Shown here: positions 54,017 to 62,626 of the stretch, one piece after another | Layout: every line of letters starts with the position of its first letter | Position numbering within the stretch: the stretch's first letter is position 1 | Source of the DNA: Bifidobacterium sp. ESL0690 | GTDB taxonomy: Bacteria > Actinomycetota > Actinomycetes > Actinomycetales > Bifidobacteriaceae | Assembly (NCBI RefSeq): GCF_029392315.1 | Contig: NZ_CP113939.1 | Coordinates: 620,001-684,000 of the forward strand | Length of the DNA stretch: 64,000 nucleotides | Direction of reading: 5' to 3' | The notes under the pieces: model-generated | Seen by the model: the letters and a program-made list of their open reading frames with translations, nothing else | The model's database searches: none | What the model was told of the DNA's origin: nothing | Program-made: the position numbers and the translations under genes

Positions 54017-54205
54017 TGCTGGTAGACGGACTCTGTTGGTGTCTTGATATGCGGTTTTCCGGCACTAAAGTGTGGTGGTGCTGGCAAAACGGACTTAATG
54101 ATTGCTGAAGTGCAGTTTTCCAGCAATAATGTGCGGTTGCTGCTGGTAGACGGACTTTGACGTCTTTTTATGTACGGTTTTCCAGCACTAATCTGTAAGT
54201 TGACG
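54017..54205. repeat. Array of 62-bp hairpin repeats between pgm and DUF3290
   Basis: TGCTGG followed by TAGACGGACT or CAAAACGGACT starts units at 54017, 54079 and 54141, exactly 62 bp apart. Each unit continues with ATGCGGTTTTCCGGCACTAA-like sequence. CGGTTTTCCGGCAC (54052) pairs back with GTGCTGGCAAAACGG (54078). The layout matches the array at 38853-39110. Confidence 0.7.
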
Positions 54206-54395
54206 ATGAGTATTGTTGGAAATGCGGAGCTCAACGAGCGGGTCATTGTCAGACGGCTTAGCGTCTATTTTTCGTCATACGTCTTGAAAATGTAATATAA
54301 ATTCTTCTCTCAGCCCGAAAATCCGATAACGTATTGCGTCGCTTCTACGATGAAACCGGAGAAATCACCTGCCAACCAACGTTTGGGGCCTTTCC

Positions 54396-54836
54396 ATGAC
54401 ATTTTACGGTATCAATTACCTGCAAAGCCAGCACGGCATCAATCAGGTCATCCGATTCATCATCATCATTGCGCTGTGCGTGGCGTTGGTCGCGTTCTTC
54501 GTCTTGTATCTGCGTCACCGGCTCAAAACGAAATATCGGGATTTGGGCATCATCGCGTTGTTGCTGGCAGTGCTGGTGCTCGGCAGCGGCTATACGCAGT
54601 TCCAACAAAGCGAGACGGCCAGCGCGAAAAGCGAACAGATGGTCAGTTTTGTCCAGAAAGTCGCCAAGGAACGGCACGTTTCTCAGAACGACGTGCTGGT
54701 CAATTCCAAATACCTGAACCAAGACGTTATCGTCAAAATCGGCAAAAAATACTATACGGTGAGCCTCAATTCGGACTATACCGCCTACAAATTGACCGAA
54801 ACTCATATGCTCGCCGACGTCAAAGTAGAGAAGTAA
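54396..54836 (+). CDS. DUF3290 family membrane protein
   Basis: 146 residues. Two helices at about 19-39 and 48-66 (RFIIIIALCVALVAFFVLYL and LGIIALLLAVLVLGSGY) are followed by a globular domain containing NDVLVNSKYLNQDVIVKIGKKYYTV. This is the DUF3290 layout, known mainly from Firmicutes such as lactobacilli, where it neighbours a DUF421 protein as here. Function unknown. No strong Shine-Dalgarno site is visible. The next gene starts ten bases after the stop. Confidence 0.75.
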   Translation: MTFYGINYLQSQHGINQVIRFIIIIALCVALVAFFVLYLRHRLKTKYRDLGIIALLLAVLVLGSGYTQFQQSETASAKSEQMVSFVQKVAKERHVSQNDVLVNSKYLNQDVIVKIGKKYYTVSLNSDYTAYKLTETHMLADVKVEK

Positions 54837-54845
54837 GGAACCGCC

Positions 54846-55481
54846 ATGCTTATCAGCACCACACTCATCATCAAACTCGTCGTGGGCATCGCCTTCCTGA
54901 TCGTCCACATCAACCTCTTCGGCAAGTCCAATCTCGCGCCCACGAGCGCTATGGACCAGATCCAGAACTACGTGCTCGGCGCCATTATCGGCGGCGTCAT
55001 CTACAACGAGCAGATCACCGTGCTCCAGTTCGTCTTCGTTCTGGTTACATGGACGCTTCTGTGCATGATCATCAAGTTCGCCAAGGAAAACAGCCGGTTC
55101 TTCAAGAAACTCATCGACGGCAGCCCTGTCATGCTCATCTCGCACGGCAAGGTCGACGTCGCCACCTGCATGCGCAAGGGCGTTTCCGCAAGTGATTTGA
55201 TGCTGAAGTTGCGTGCGCAAGGGGTCTACGAGATTTCGAAAGTTCTGAAGGCCTACTTCGAGCAGAACGGCCAGCTGACCGTCATCTGCTATGGGGACGA
55301 AACGCTGCGTCTGCCGTTGATCGTCGATGGACAGGTCGACACCGACGTGCTTGAGGCCATCGGCCACGACAAAGAATGGCTCGAAGGCGAGGTCAAGAAG
55401 CAGGGTTATGAGGGCACCAACGGCGTGTATATCGGCGAGTACGTTTCCAAGAAGCTGGAACTGACCGGTTACGCGAAGTGA
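54846..55481 (+). CDS. DUF421 (YetF-like) membrane protein
   Basis: 211 residues. Three helices in the first 80 residues (TTLIIKLVVGIAFLIVHI, YVLGAIIGGVIYNEQI, LQFVFVLVTWTLLCMII) precede the DUF421 domain, with FFKKLIDGSPVMLISHGKVD and ASDLMLKLRAQGVYEISKVLKAYFEQNGQLTV. YetF proteins are membrane proteins of unknown role, linked to sporulation or stress in Bacillus. It pairs with the DUF3290 gene. The last ten codons (KLELTGYAK) are copied several times in the DNA downstream. It ends TGA. Confidence 0.8.
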   Translation: MLISTTLIIKLVVGIAFLIVHINLFGKSNLAPTSAMDQIQNYVLGAIIGGVIYNEQITVLQFVFVLVTWTLLCMIIKFAKENSRFFKKLIDGSPVMLISHGKVDVATCMRKGVSASDLMLKLRAQGVYEISKVLKAYFEQNGQLTVICYGDETLRLPLIVDGQVDTDVLEAIGHDKEWLEGEVKKQGYEGTNGVYIGEYVSKKLELTGYAK

Positions 55482-55632
55482 TGGGGAAGTAACCGGAACT
55501 GACAGGTTATGTAAAGTAACGAAAATAGCTGGAGCTGACCAGTTACGCCAAGTAATGGAAATAGCTGGAACTGACCGGTTACGCCAAGTCATGAGAATCG
55601 TTCAGGCGTGACCGGTTATGCGGAATAGTGGC
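55455..55632 (+). repeat. Decaying 36-bp tandem repeats at the 3' end of the DUF421 gene
   Basis: The DUF421 gene ends with CTGGAACTGACCGGTTACGC, then GAAGTGATGG. Diverged copies begin at 55493, 55529, 55565 and 55601; spacing is 38, 36, 36 and 36. The 36-bp unit equals twelve codons. Copies lie beyond the stop codon, so they are not translated as part of the gene. Confidence 0.75.
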
Positions 55633-55730
55633 CGTTTCGGTTCGGGTATGCTGACGTAGAAATATCCCAACCGAGATTATCGGTAAGTGATAATTGATGT
55701 TGTCGCCAAGATGGCGGTCGTAATTATGGT

Positions 55731-56837
55731 CTACTGATACTGTTCGATTTCGGCTTTGGCCGGAACGCGGACGCGCAACGACTTGGGCTCGAGGCTGAAA
55801 CGGATATGGCTGGTGGAGCCGAGCATGTCGCCGTCGACCTGGGCCAGCGCCGGCTTTTCGAGCCTGATTTCGGCCTTGACGCCCTGAATCTGATCCATCG
55901 TGGAATTGGTGGAAAGCGGGCTTTGCTGGGCCTTGCCGGTGATGGTCTGGTGCATTACATCGCCGAAGAGGTTCATCCAGCCCAGGATGCCGCCGGAAGT
56001 GTCGATGATTTCAAAATCGAGCAGGCCGTCGTCGAACGAGGCGTCTGGCATAAGTGAGAATACTGGGATTTGGCCGCAATTGCCGGCCATAAAGGTGCGG
56101 AAATGTACTTCTCCGACGGTGTGCGAGCTGCCGTCGGCGCTGGTAATGGTGACGGCCCCGCGGTATTTCGGCGCGAACAGATGCTTCATGCCGCCCGAGA
56201 AATAAGCGAGCCAACTGATGCTTTTCTTCAGTTCCGGGTCGGTGTCGCTGATCATGTCGGCGTCGAAGCCGATGCCGGCGATGATAAGGAAGGCGTGCGC
56301 GTGGTCCTCGTCGGGCTTGTCGAGCAGGGCCATGCGTCCCATATCGACCATCCGTTCGCCATGCGAAGTCGCGATAGCCAGTGCCGCGTTGATGTCGTCG
56401 ACGGGGATGCCCATATTGCGGGCGAAAAGATTGCCGGTGCCGATAGGAATGATGGCCAAAGTGTGGCCGGTCCCGCTCACGGCGCTCGCCACGGTGCGCA
56501 CGGTGCCGTCGCCACCCACCGCAACCAGCACGTCGGCCCCATGGCTCAACGCTTCAAGCGCGCAAACCCGGCCATCGCGTTCCAGCGTGGTCTCGATGAA
56601 TTCGATGTCGGTGATGTTGTGGTCTTTGCAGAATTCCTCGATATGCAGACGTGAGCGTGCGGCCTGCGGCTTCGACGGATTGATGATGAACGCATAGCGT
56701 ACCTGGTCGTCGTCGCGTTCGTTGAGTTTCTGCACCCTGCGCCAACGCTTCCATGCGCGCCATATCAACGCGGCGGCAACGGCGAGAACACATACCGCGA
56801 CCACGGCGACGATGACGAAAAGCACAGTTCGAGACAT
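55731..56837 (-). CDS. Diacylglycerol kinase/LCB5/YegS family lipid kinase
   Basis: 368 residues. An N-terminal helix (TVLFVIVAVVAVCVLAVAAALIW) anchors it. The DAGK catalytic domain has RYAFIINPSKPQAA, VAVGGDGTVRTVASAVSGTGHTLAIIPIGTGNLFARNMG (nucleotide loop GGDGT) and the C-terminal FDDGLLDFEII. Family members phosphorylate diacylglycerol or related lipids. The ATG at 56837 is chosen because the upstream extension in frame lacks family features; the Shine-Dalgarno is weak (AGAGCC). Single gene. Confidence 0.88.
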   Translation of the reverse strand: MSRTVLFVIVAVVAVCVLAVAAALIWRAWKRWRRVQKLNERDDDQVRYAFIINPSKPQAARSRLHIEEFCKDHNITDIEFIETTLERDGRVCALEALSHGADVLVAVGGDGTVRTVASAVSGTGHTLAIIPIGTGNLFARNMGIPVDDINAALAIATSHGERMVDMGRMALLDKPDEDHAHAFLIIAGIGFDADMISDTDPELKKSISWLAYFSGGMKHLFAPKYRGAVTITSADGSSHTVGEVHFRTFMAGNCGQIPVFSLMPDASFDDGLLDFEIIDTSGGILGWMNLFGDVMHQTITGKAQQSPLSTNSTMDQIQGVKAEIRLEKPALAQVDGDMLGSTSHIRFSLEPKSLRVRVPAKAEIEQYQ

Positions 56838-56999
56838 GGCTCTATTGTGGCGCGATACGGTGACGTTGCGCCCGAAGTTGAAAAAAAGATGAACAAATCT
56901 TACACGTTGGCTCGCTTTAGGCAAGGAAACAAAAACGAAACAATGCCGTCTCATTATTTGTCACCGGCTTATCGGCAACGGACTGGCTTTAATATACTG

Positions 57000-57293
57000 T
57001 GAACCATGTTCGACAAGGGAATTGAAGCAGGCACCACGGCAAATGCCGCATGCCGTACCTTGATTGCCCATGATGCGAACATTTTCGCTTCGACCCGTCG
57101 ATCGCATTCGTCGTCGACCGTCGTCTGCAGCGATATTTCGGATTGATTTATTCGGTTTTGTAAACATTCAAATATTGCATTATCGCAACGGCATATCTGC
57201 CCGGTAACGTGTGATGTTTTGCTTCGTATTGGGCGGTGACCTATTGAAGCGGATTGAGAAAATCCAACAAACATGAGGGGAAAGTGGATTGGT
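57000..57293 (+). promoter_or_regulatory. Long 5' leader of the first permease, shared with the second
   Basis: No gene lies between 56838 and 57293. A -10-like TATACT sits near 56993-56998. The leader shares blocks with the one at 58845-59150: CGTCGATCG plus CGATAT (57098, 57130 and 58922, 58963) and TGCCCGGTAA followed by GTGATGTTTTG (57199 and 59032). Confidence 0.55.
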
Positions 57294-58676
57294 ATGACGA
57301 GTGAAGAAGAACGCCCGGTAAAGCGACGGGCAGGTGATGCCCAAGCCGGCGCGACGGCCGGGGCGCAGAAACCCAACGGCAATCAAACCGACAAGGATTA
57401 CAAGACCGACAAGGCCTACGCACTGAAATGGCACGGCCAGGACGTGCGTTGGATGCTGAGCCTTTTCGGCACGGCCATCGGCGCGGGCGTGCTGTTTCTG
57501 CCTATCGACGCGGGTGGTGCGGGCATCATCGGCATCGTGCTGATGCTGCTCGTGGCCTATCCGCTGGCCTATTTCGCGCATCGTGCGATGTGCCGGTTCG
57601 TGCTTTCGGCCAAGAATCCGGGCGATGACATCACCGACGTGGTCGAGCAGCATTTCGGCTTCGGTTTCGGCATGGTCTTCACCATTATTTACTTCGTCGA
57701 GGTTCTGGTCATCCTGCTGATGTATTCGGTCTCGATTACCAATACCGCCCAAAGTTTCATCGTCAACCAGCTGCACATGCCTGCGCCCCCGCGCTGGCTG
57801 CTTTCCCTCGTGCTCGTTGGCGTGTTGATTCTGATCATGACCTGTGGCACCCGCGCCGTCACGCGCGTCATGAGCTGGCTGACGTGGCCGGTCATCGCCG
57901 TGCTGGTGATTTTCGCGCTGTATCTCATCCCGCGCTGGAACCCTTCCATGCTCACCAGCGTTCCACGTGGCGCTTCCGGTAGCATCGATTTCGGTGCCCT
58001 TGCGCTCGATCTGTGGCTTCTGGTTCCCGTCATCGTCCTCACCTTCGACCATTCCGCCATCGTCTCCTCCTTCTCCGTCAATGTCCGCAAGCGTTACGGC
58101 CAGTATTCCGACGACAAGATCGGCAAGATTCTGAAACTCGGCGAGCCCATGATGGTCACCGTCGTGCTCTTCTTCGTGCTGAGCAGCGACCTGGCGCTGA
58201 CGCCCGGCGATTTGGTGAAAGCGAAGGCGCAGAACGTTTCCATCCTGAGCTACCTCGCCAACATCCTCAATACCCCCGCCATCTCGTGGATCGCCTCCAT
58301 CACCGCGTTCGTCTGCATCTTCAAGGCGTTCCTCGGCCATTATCTGGGTGTCGAGGAAGGGCTTGGTGGCATCATCCGCAAGGTGACGCATGCCAAAGGC
58401 GTGGTGGTCGAGCGCAAGAAGCTCAGCGCCGTCGTCAACATTCTGATGTTCGTCGCCTGCTGGCTTGTCGCTTGGGCCAACCCCTCCGCCATCGGCATGA
58501 TCGAGACCATGGCCGGACCGCTCATCGCGTTCGTGCTTCTGCTTCTGCCGATGTACGGCGTCCACAAGGTGCCCGCGCTCAAGAAGTATTCCCACAAGAT
58601 CAGCAACGTGTTCATCCTGGTCGTCGGCGTCGTCGCGGTCAGCGCGATCTTCTACAACATCGTCGAGCTGTTCTGA
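57294..58676 (+). CDS. Amino-acid permease, HAAAP/SdaC-like (copy 1)
   Basis: 460 residues from the ATG at 57294, with about eleven helices and a soluble N-terminal 50 residues. WMLSLFGTAIGAGVLFLPIDAGGAG is the glycine-rich first helix of the hydroxy/aromatic amino acid permease family (SdaC, TdcC, TnaB). Later segments LTFDHSAIVSSFSVNVRKRYG and KAFLGHYLGVEEGLGGIIR are shared with serine transporters. Serine or threonine uptake with protons is a fair guess. GAGGGGAAAG lies before the start; an in-frame ATG seven codons earlier is alternative. A near-identical-looking copy follows at 59151. Confidence 0.85.
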   Translation: MTSEEERPVKRRAGDAQAGATAGAQKPNGNQTDKDYKTDKAYALKWHGQDVRWMLSLFGTAIGAGVLFLPIDAGGAGIIGIVLMLLVAYPLAYFAHRAMCRFVLSAKNPGDDITDVVEQHFGFGFGMVFTIIYFVEVLVILLMYSVSITNTAQSFIVNQLHMPAPPRWLLSLVLVGVLILIMTCGTRAVTRVMSWLTWPVIAVLVIFALYLIPRWNPSMLTSVPRGASGSIDFGALALDLWLLVPVIVLTFDHSAIVSSFSVNVRKRYGQYSDDKIGKILKLGEPMMVTVVLFFVLSSDLALTPGDLVKAKAQNVSILSYLANILNTPAISWIASITAFVCIFKAFLGHYLGVEEGLGGIIRKVTHAKGVVVERKKLSAVVNILMFVACWLVAWANPSAIGMIETMAGPLIAFVLLLLPMYGVHKVPALKKYSHKISNVFILVVGVVAVSAIFYNIVELF

Positions 58677-58697
58677 CGCTTCCTTTCCTTTTCGCTC

Positions 58698-58742
58698 AAA
58701 CAGCCTGCGTGCCTGCAATTACGGGTGCGCAGGCTGTTTTTA
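58698..58742 (+). terminator. Terminator after permease copy 1
   Basis: AAACAGCCTGCG (58698-58709) is the exact complement of CGCAGGCTGTTT (58728-58739), then TTTTAT. Confidence 0.9.
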
Positions 58743-58844
58743 TCTTTCGTGGTCCATTTTTATAGTCCTTTTGAACTGTATTGTCTCAAAATATGTCAGG
58801 GAATTTGTTTTCCTCGTTATGCGGCTATATATTGTCGTCTATGT

Positions 58845-59150
58845 TCACTTTGGCAATGGAATCAGGCGTCGCGGCAATGCCCGCGCGTCGGTTCAGCGTT
58901 GCCCAAAGTTTGAATGTCTCGCGCTCGGCTCGTCGATCGTTTTCGTCGCTCGCCGCCGGTCGCGATATGTCGGGTTCATCGTCTGAACTTCGTTAACACC
59001 GCAATATCGCATTCCGCGTCGGCAAGGTTATTGCCCGGTAATGCGTGATGTTTTGTTTGGTTATTGGGCAGTTTCCCAAGTCGAAACGGATTTTTAAATA
59101 AATATCCGAAGAAATGTTCCAAGAAGCAAAACATCAGAAAGTGGTATCCC
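58845..59150 (+). promoter_or_regulatory. Long 5' leader of the second permease
   Basis: No gene is seen in 58743-59150. The sequence aligns by eye with 57020-57290 over many short blocks, including GGCAATGCC-like, CGTCGATCG, CGATAT, and TGCCCGGTAA...GTGATGTTTTG. Its length and block pattern suggest a shared regulatory RNA or operator set. Confidence 0.55.
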
Positions 59151-60503
59151 ATGGCAACAGCACAAAACCAGCCGGCAAAACGACGAACGCAAGACGTAAA
59201 GACTGAAATGCCCAAAGAGAAGCAGGTCAGCGAAGACTATGTGCGCAAATGGCACGGCCAGGACGTGCGCTGGATGCTGAGCCTTTTCGGTACGGCCATC
59301 GGTGCGGGTGTCCTCTTTCTGCCGATCGACGTAGGCGGGGTCGGTACGCTCGGCTTGGTGCTGACCATCATCATTGCGCTGCCGTTGGCCTATTTCGCGC
59401 ACCGAGCGATGTGCCGGTTTGTGCTTTCTGCCAAGAACCCGGGCGATGACATCACCGACGTGGTCGAGCAGCATTTCGGTTTTGGTTTCGGCATGGTGTT
59501 CACGCTGATTTATTTCGCCCAGATTTTCGTGCTGCTGATGGTCTATTCCATTTCCATCACCAACACCGCCGAAAGCTTCATCGTCAACCAGCTGCACATG
59601 CACGCGCCGCCGCGAGGGCTACTTTCCCTGATTCTGATCGCCATCCTCATCGTCATCGTCACCTGTGGCACCACCATCGTCACCCGGGTGATGAGCTGGA
59701 TGACGTGGCCGGTCATCGCGGTCCTGGTCCTGTTCGCGCTTTACCTTATCCCGCGCTGGAACCCCTCCATGCTCACCAGCTATCCGCAGAACGCGGGCGG
59801 CGGCCTCGACTTGGGCAAGCTGGTGCTGAACCTGTGGCTGCTCATCCCGGTGATCGTGCTCACCTTCGACCATTCCGCCATCGTCTCTTCCTTCTCCGTG
59901 AACGTGCGTCTGGAATACGGCGCGAAATACGCCGAACGCAAGGCCATCAAGATCCTCAAGGTGGGGGAGCCCATGATGGTCGCCGTCGTCCTGTTCTTCG
60001 TCATTTCCAGCGATCTGGCGCTTGACCCGGCAAGCCTTGCCAAGGCCAAGGTGCAGAACGTTTCCATCCTGAGCTACCTTGCCAATATCCTCAACAGCCC
60101 GGTCATCTCCTGGGTGGCGGCGCTCACTTCCTTCTTCTGCATTTTCAAGGCGTTCCTTGGCCATTACCTCGGCGTCGAAGAGGGACTTGGCGGCATCATC
60201 CGCAAGGTGGCGCAGACGCGGAACCGCGTCATCAAGCGCGGCCCGCTGCGTGTGGCCGTCAATGTCATCATGTTCTTCGCCTGCTGGTTCATCGCTTGGG
60301 CAAATCCTTCCGTCATCGGCATGCTCGAGACCATGGCCGGTCCGCTGATCGCCTTCGTGCTGATGCTCCTGCCGATGTATGCCATCCACAAGGTGCCGGT
60401 CTTGCAGAAGTACAAGGGCAAAGCCAGTAACGTGTTCATTTTCGTGGTCGGCCTCATCGCCGTCACCGCAATCTTCTACAACATCGTGGAACTGTTCATG
60501 TGA
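59151..60503 (+). CDS. Amino-acid permease, HAAAP/SdaC-like (copy 2)
   Basis: 450 residues from the ATG at 59151. It matches copy 1 along its whole length: KWHGQDVRWMLSLFGTAIGAGVLFLPID, the long stretch GDDITDVVEQHFGFGFGMVFT and KAFLGHYLGVEEGLGGIIRK are identical or nearly so. The first ~35 residues differ (Ala/Gln/Lys-rich). It is a tandem paralogue, with its own leader. Substrate probably serine or a similar amino acid. The Shine-Dalgarno site is weak (AGAAAGTGG). Confidence 0.85.
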   Translation: MATAQNQPAKRRTQDVKTEMPKEKQVSEDYVRKWHGQDVRWMLSLFGTAIGAGVLFLPIDVGGVGTLGLVLTIIIALPLAYFAHRAMCRFVLSAKNPGDDITDVVEQHFGFGFGMVFTLIYFAQIFVLLMVYSISITNTAESFIVNQLHMHAPPRGLLSLILIAILIVIVTCGTTIVTRVMSWMTWPVIAVLVLFALYLIPRWNPSMLTSYPQNAGGGLDLGKLVLNLWLLIPVIVLTFDHSAIVSSFSVNVRLEYGAKYAERKAIKILKVGEPMMVAVVLFFVISSDLALDPASLAKAKVQNVSILSYLANILNSPVISWVAALTSFFCIFKAFLGHYLGVEEGLGGIIRKVAQTRNRVIKRGPLRVAVNVIMFFACWFIAWANPSVIGMLETMAGPLIAFVLMLLPMYAIHKVPVLQKYKGKASNVFIFVVGLIAVTAIFYNIVELFM

Positions 60504-60668
60504 TGCGGGGCGGTGGTCTTTTGGAGTGTTGAAATGCGTTGCGGTAAATAATAAATTTGGATAACAGATATTGATATGTAAATATGTCAATAGAGGTGAA
60601 ACGGGGCGTCTGCAGGCGGGTTTGCAGCCCGGCCATAGGTGTCCCTTTAAGAAAGTAGGGTTGAGGAT

Positions 60669-61955
60669 ATGCTAGATATTCAATTTATTCGTGAACATCC
60701 CGATGTCGTGCGCGAATCCCAGCGCAAGCGCGGGGAATCCGTCGAGCTTGTGGACGAGGTTTTGAAGCAGGATGAGACCCGCCGCGCGGCCCTGAAATCG
60801 TACGAGGAGGCACGTGCCAGCCAGAAGGCCATGGGCAAGAAGGTCGCCCAGGCTGCGCCTGACGAGAAGGCCGCGCTGATCGCGCAGACCAAGGACTTGG
60901 CCAACAAGGTCGCCGAATACAAGAGGACTTCCGACGATGCCGCCGAAGCCTACACCAAGGCCATGTGGCAGTTCTCCAACATCGTCGAGCCCGAGGCTCC
61001 CGAAGGCGGCGAAGACGATTACGTGGTGGTGCAGAAGGTCGGCACGCCGCGTGATTTCAAGGCCGAGGGCTTCGAGCCCAAGGACCATCTGACGCTGGGT
61101 GTCGGCGTGGCCGGCATCGATATGCGTCGTGGCGTCAAGGTTTCCGGATCGCGCTTCTACTTCCTGCGCGGCGCCGTCGCCCGCATGCAGATCGCGATGC
61201 TTACCATGGCTGTCGATCAGGCCGAAGAGAACGGCTTTACGCTGGCCATTACGCCGACGCTTGTGCGTCCTGAAGTCATGGCCGGAACCGGCTTCCTGAA
61301 TTCGCATGCCGATGAAATCTACCGTCTGCGCGAACCTGACGATCAGTACCTGGTCGGCACCTCCGAAGTGGCGCTCGCCGGCATGCATGAAAACGAGATC
61401 CTTGACTTGGGCAACGGGCCGCTGAAGTATTGTGGCTGGTCGAGCTGCTACCGCCGTGAGGCCGGTGCCGCGGGCAAGGATACCTCTGGCATCATCCGCG
61501 TCCACCAGTTCGACAAGGTGGAGATGTTCGTCTACTGCAAGCAGGAGGAATCCCGCGAGATGCACAAGCAGCTGCTTGGCATGGAAGAGCAGATGCTGGC
61601 CAAGGTCGAGGTGCCCTACCGCACCATCGACACCGCCGCCGGCGACCTCGGTTCCTCCGCCGCCCGCAAGTTCGACAACGAGGCTTGGGTGCCGACGCAA
61701 GGCCGCTACCGCGAGCTCACGTCCACCTCGAACTGCACCGAGTACCAGGCCCGCCGCCTGAACATCCGCGAGCGCACCGAGGACGGCTCCACCCGCCCGG
61801 TCTCCACCTTGAACGGCACGCTGGCAACCACACGCTGGCTCGTCGCGATTCTCGAGAACCATCAGCAGAAGGACGGTTCCATCGAGATTCCGAAGGCCAT
61901 GCGTCCCTACATGGGCGGCCGCGAGGTCATCGAGCCCACCAAATGGGAGGCGTGA
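60669..61955 (+). CDS. serS: Seryl-tRNA synthetase
   Basis: 428 residues, standard. MLDIQFIREHPDVVRESQRKRG starts the coiled-coil arm (about residues 25-105) that grips the long variable arm of serine tRNA. Class II motifs follow: motif 2 as YRREAGAAGKDTSGIIRVHQFDKVEMF and motif 3 as TLNGTLATTRWLVAILENHQ. It charges tRNA-Ser, three of which are in this window. GTTGAGG precedes the ATG. It lies after two likely serine-type permeases and before tRNA-Ser(UGA). Confidence 0.97.
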   Translation: MLDIQFIREHPDVVRESQRKRGESVELVDEVLKQDETRRAALKSYEEARASQKAMGKKVAQAAPDEKAALIAQTKDLANKVAEYKRTSDDAAEAYTKAMWQFSNIVEPEAPEGGEDDYVVVQKVGTPRDFKAEGFEPKDHLTLGVGVAGIDMRRGVKVSGSRFYFLRGAVARMQIAMLTMAVDQAEENGFTLAITPTLVRPEVMAGTGFLNSHADEIYRLREPDDQYLVGTSEVALAGMHENEILDLGNGPLKYCGWSSCYRREAGAAGKDTSGIIRVHQFDKVEMFVYCKQEESREMHKQLLGMEEQMLAKVEVPYRTIDTAAGDLGSSAARKFDNEAWVPTQGRYRELTSTSNCTEYQARRLNIRERTEDGSTRPVSTLNGTLATTRWLVAILENHQQKDGSIEIPKAMRPYMGGREVIEPTKWEA

Positions 61956-61976
61956 GACTTCTAGTCTTCGTTATTG

Positions 61977-62036
61977 AAAAGCGTCATAACCAAGCCGTCA
62001 ACAACCACTGAACGGTTTGGTTATGGCGCTTTTCTG
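61977..62036 (+). terminator. Terminator after serS
   Basis: AAAAGCGTCATAACCAAGCCGT and ACGGTTTGGTTATGGCGCTTTT form a long stem with only a few mismatches, then TCTG; the arm itself supplies the T-run. Confidence 0.85.
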
Positions 62037-62141
62037 CAGCTTGGCGATTGTTGCCCGGTTGAATTTTGCTGGCTGTGTGTTTATGCACTGAACGCGGGGT
62101 GGTCGCTGACAGAGCGACGCGCCAACTGTCTGCGGGCGGTT

Positions 62142-62149
62142 GCTATAAT
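62142..62149 (+). promoter_or_regulatory. Extended -10 promoter of tRNA-Ser(UGA)
   Basis: TGCTATAAT gives a perfect TATAAT with the TG extension, 41 bp before the tRNA. The -35 region is weak. Confidence 0.55.
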
Positions 62150-62190
62150 TTCATACGTTGCGTTTGCGGTGCAAGCCGTTAACGCAACAT

Positions 62191-62275
62191 GGACAGGTGT
62201 CTGAGCGGTCTAAAGAGACGGTCTTGAAAACCGTTGTGGGGCAACCCACCGCGAGTTCGAATCTCGCCTTGTCCG
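62191..62275 (+). tRNA. tRNA-Ser(UGA)
   Basis: An 85-nt class II tRNA. GGACAGG pairs with CTTGTCC with one wobble; discriminator G; anticodon loop CTTGAAA gives TGA at 62225-62227; long variable arm and GTTCGAATC T-loop are present. No encoded CCA. It reads UCA and, by wobble, other UCN codons. Confidence 0.95.
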
Positions 62276-62281
62276 CATTAC

Positions 62282-62326
62282 AAATGGGTTCTGGGCGGTT
62301 GGGTCATCCGGAACCCATTTCGTTTT
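62282..62326 (+). terminator. Terminator after tRNA-Ser(UGA)
   Basis: AAATGGGTTC (62282-62291) pairs perfectly with GAACCCATTT (62311-62320), then CGTTTT. The remaining 300 bp up to 62626 hold no confident gene; see the rejected small frame. Confidence 0.88.
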
Positions 62327-62626
62327 GCTGATGAATCAGATGCAGGGTTATTGGCCGGAAAACGTGTCTCTAGTCGATGTTGTTGGGGTATCTGGTGGCG
62401 GTGTGTAGGTCGTTCCATTCGGGATATAGGCCCAGATACATGTCCAAAAATGACCTACAACCTTTCTGTTGCATATTTCGAGTCCCCTCGGGACGAACTC
62501 AAAGCTCGCTCCGGCTCTCAGTCGTAATGTTTAAGGCTCTGATTTCGGACACGCACTTTATTCAACATCCCAACTTGACTATAGTTATCGTTAGATTTCC
62601 TGTTTCGGTGACAATGAGGTGAAAAT

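Noticed and set aside
53920-54246. Longer in-frame N-terminal extension of phosphoglucomutase
   Set aside because: The extension would run through the repeat array and shows no conserved sequence; the family start fits the ATG at 53919.
60504-60668. Possible T-box leader upstream of serS
   Set aside because: I looked for a T-box sequence and a specifier stem with a serine codon but found neither; only a GC-rich stretch is present.
62371-62475. Minus-strand frame of 34 codons (ATG at 62475) ending in DLHTATRYPNNID
   Set aside because: No ribosome binding site is evident and the sequence matches no family I know. It overlaps a GTAGGTC/GACCTAC inverted repeat, so it is more likely chance or a remnant.
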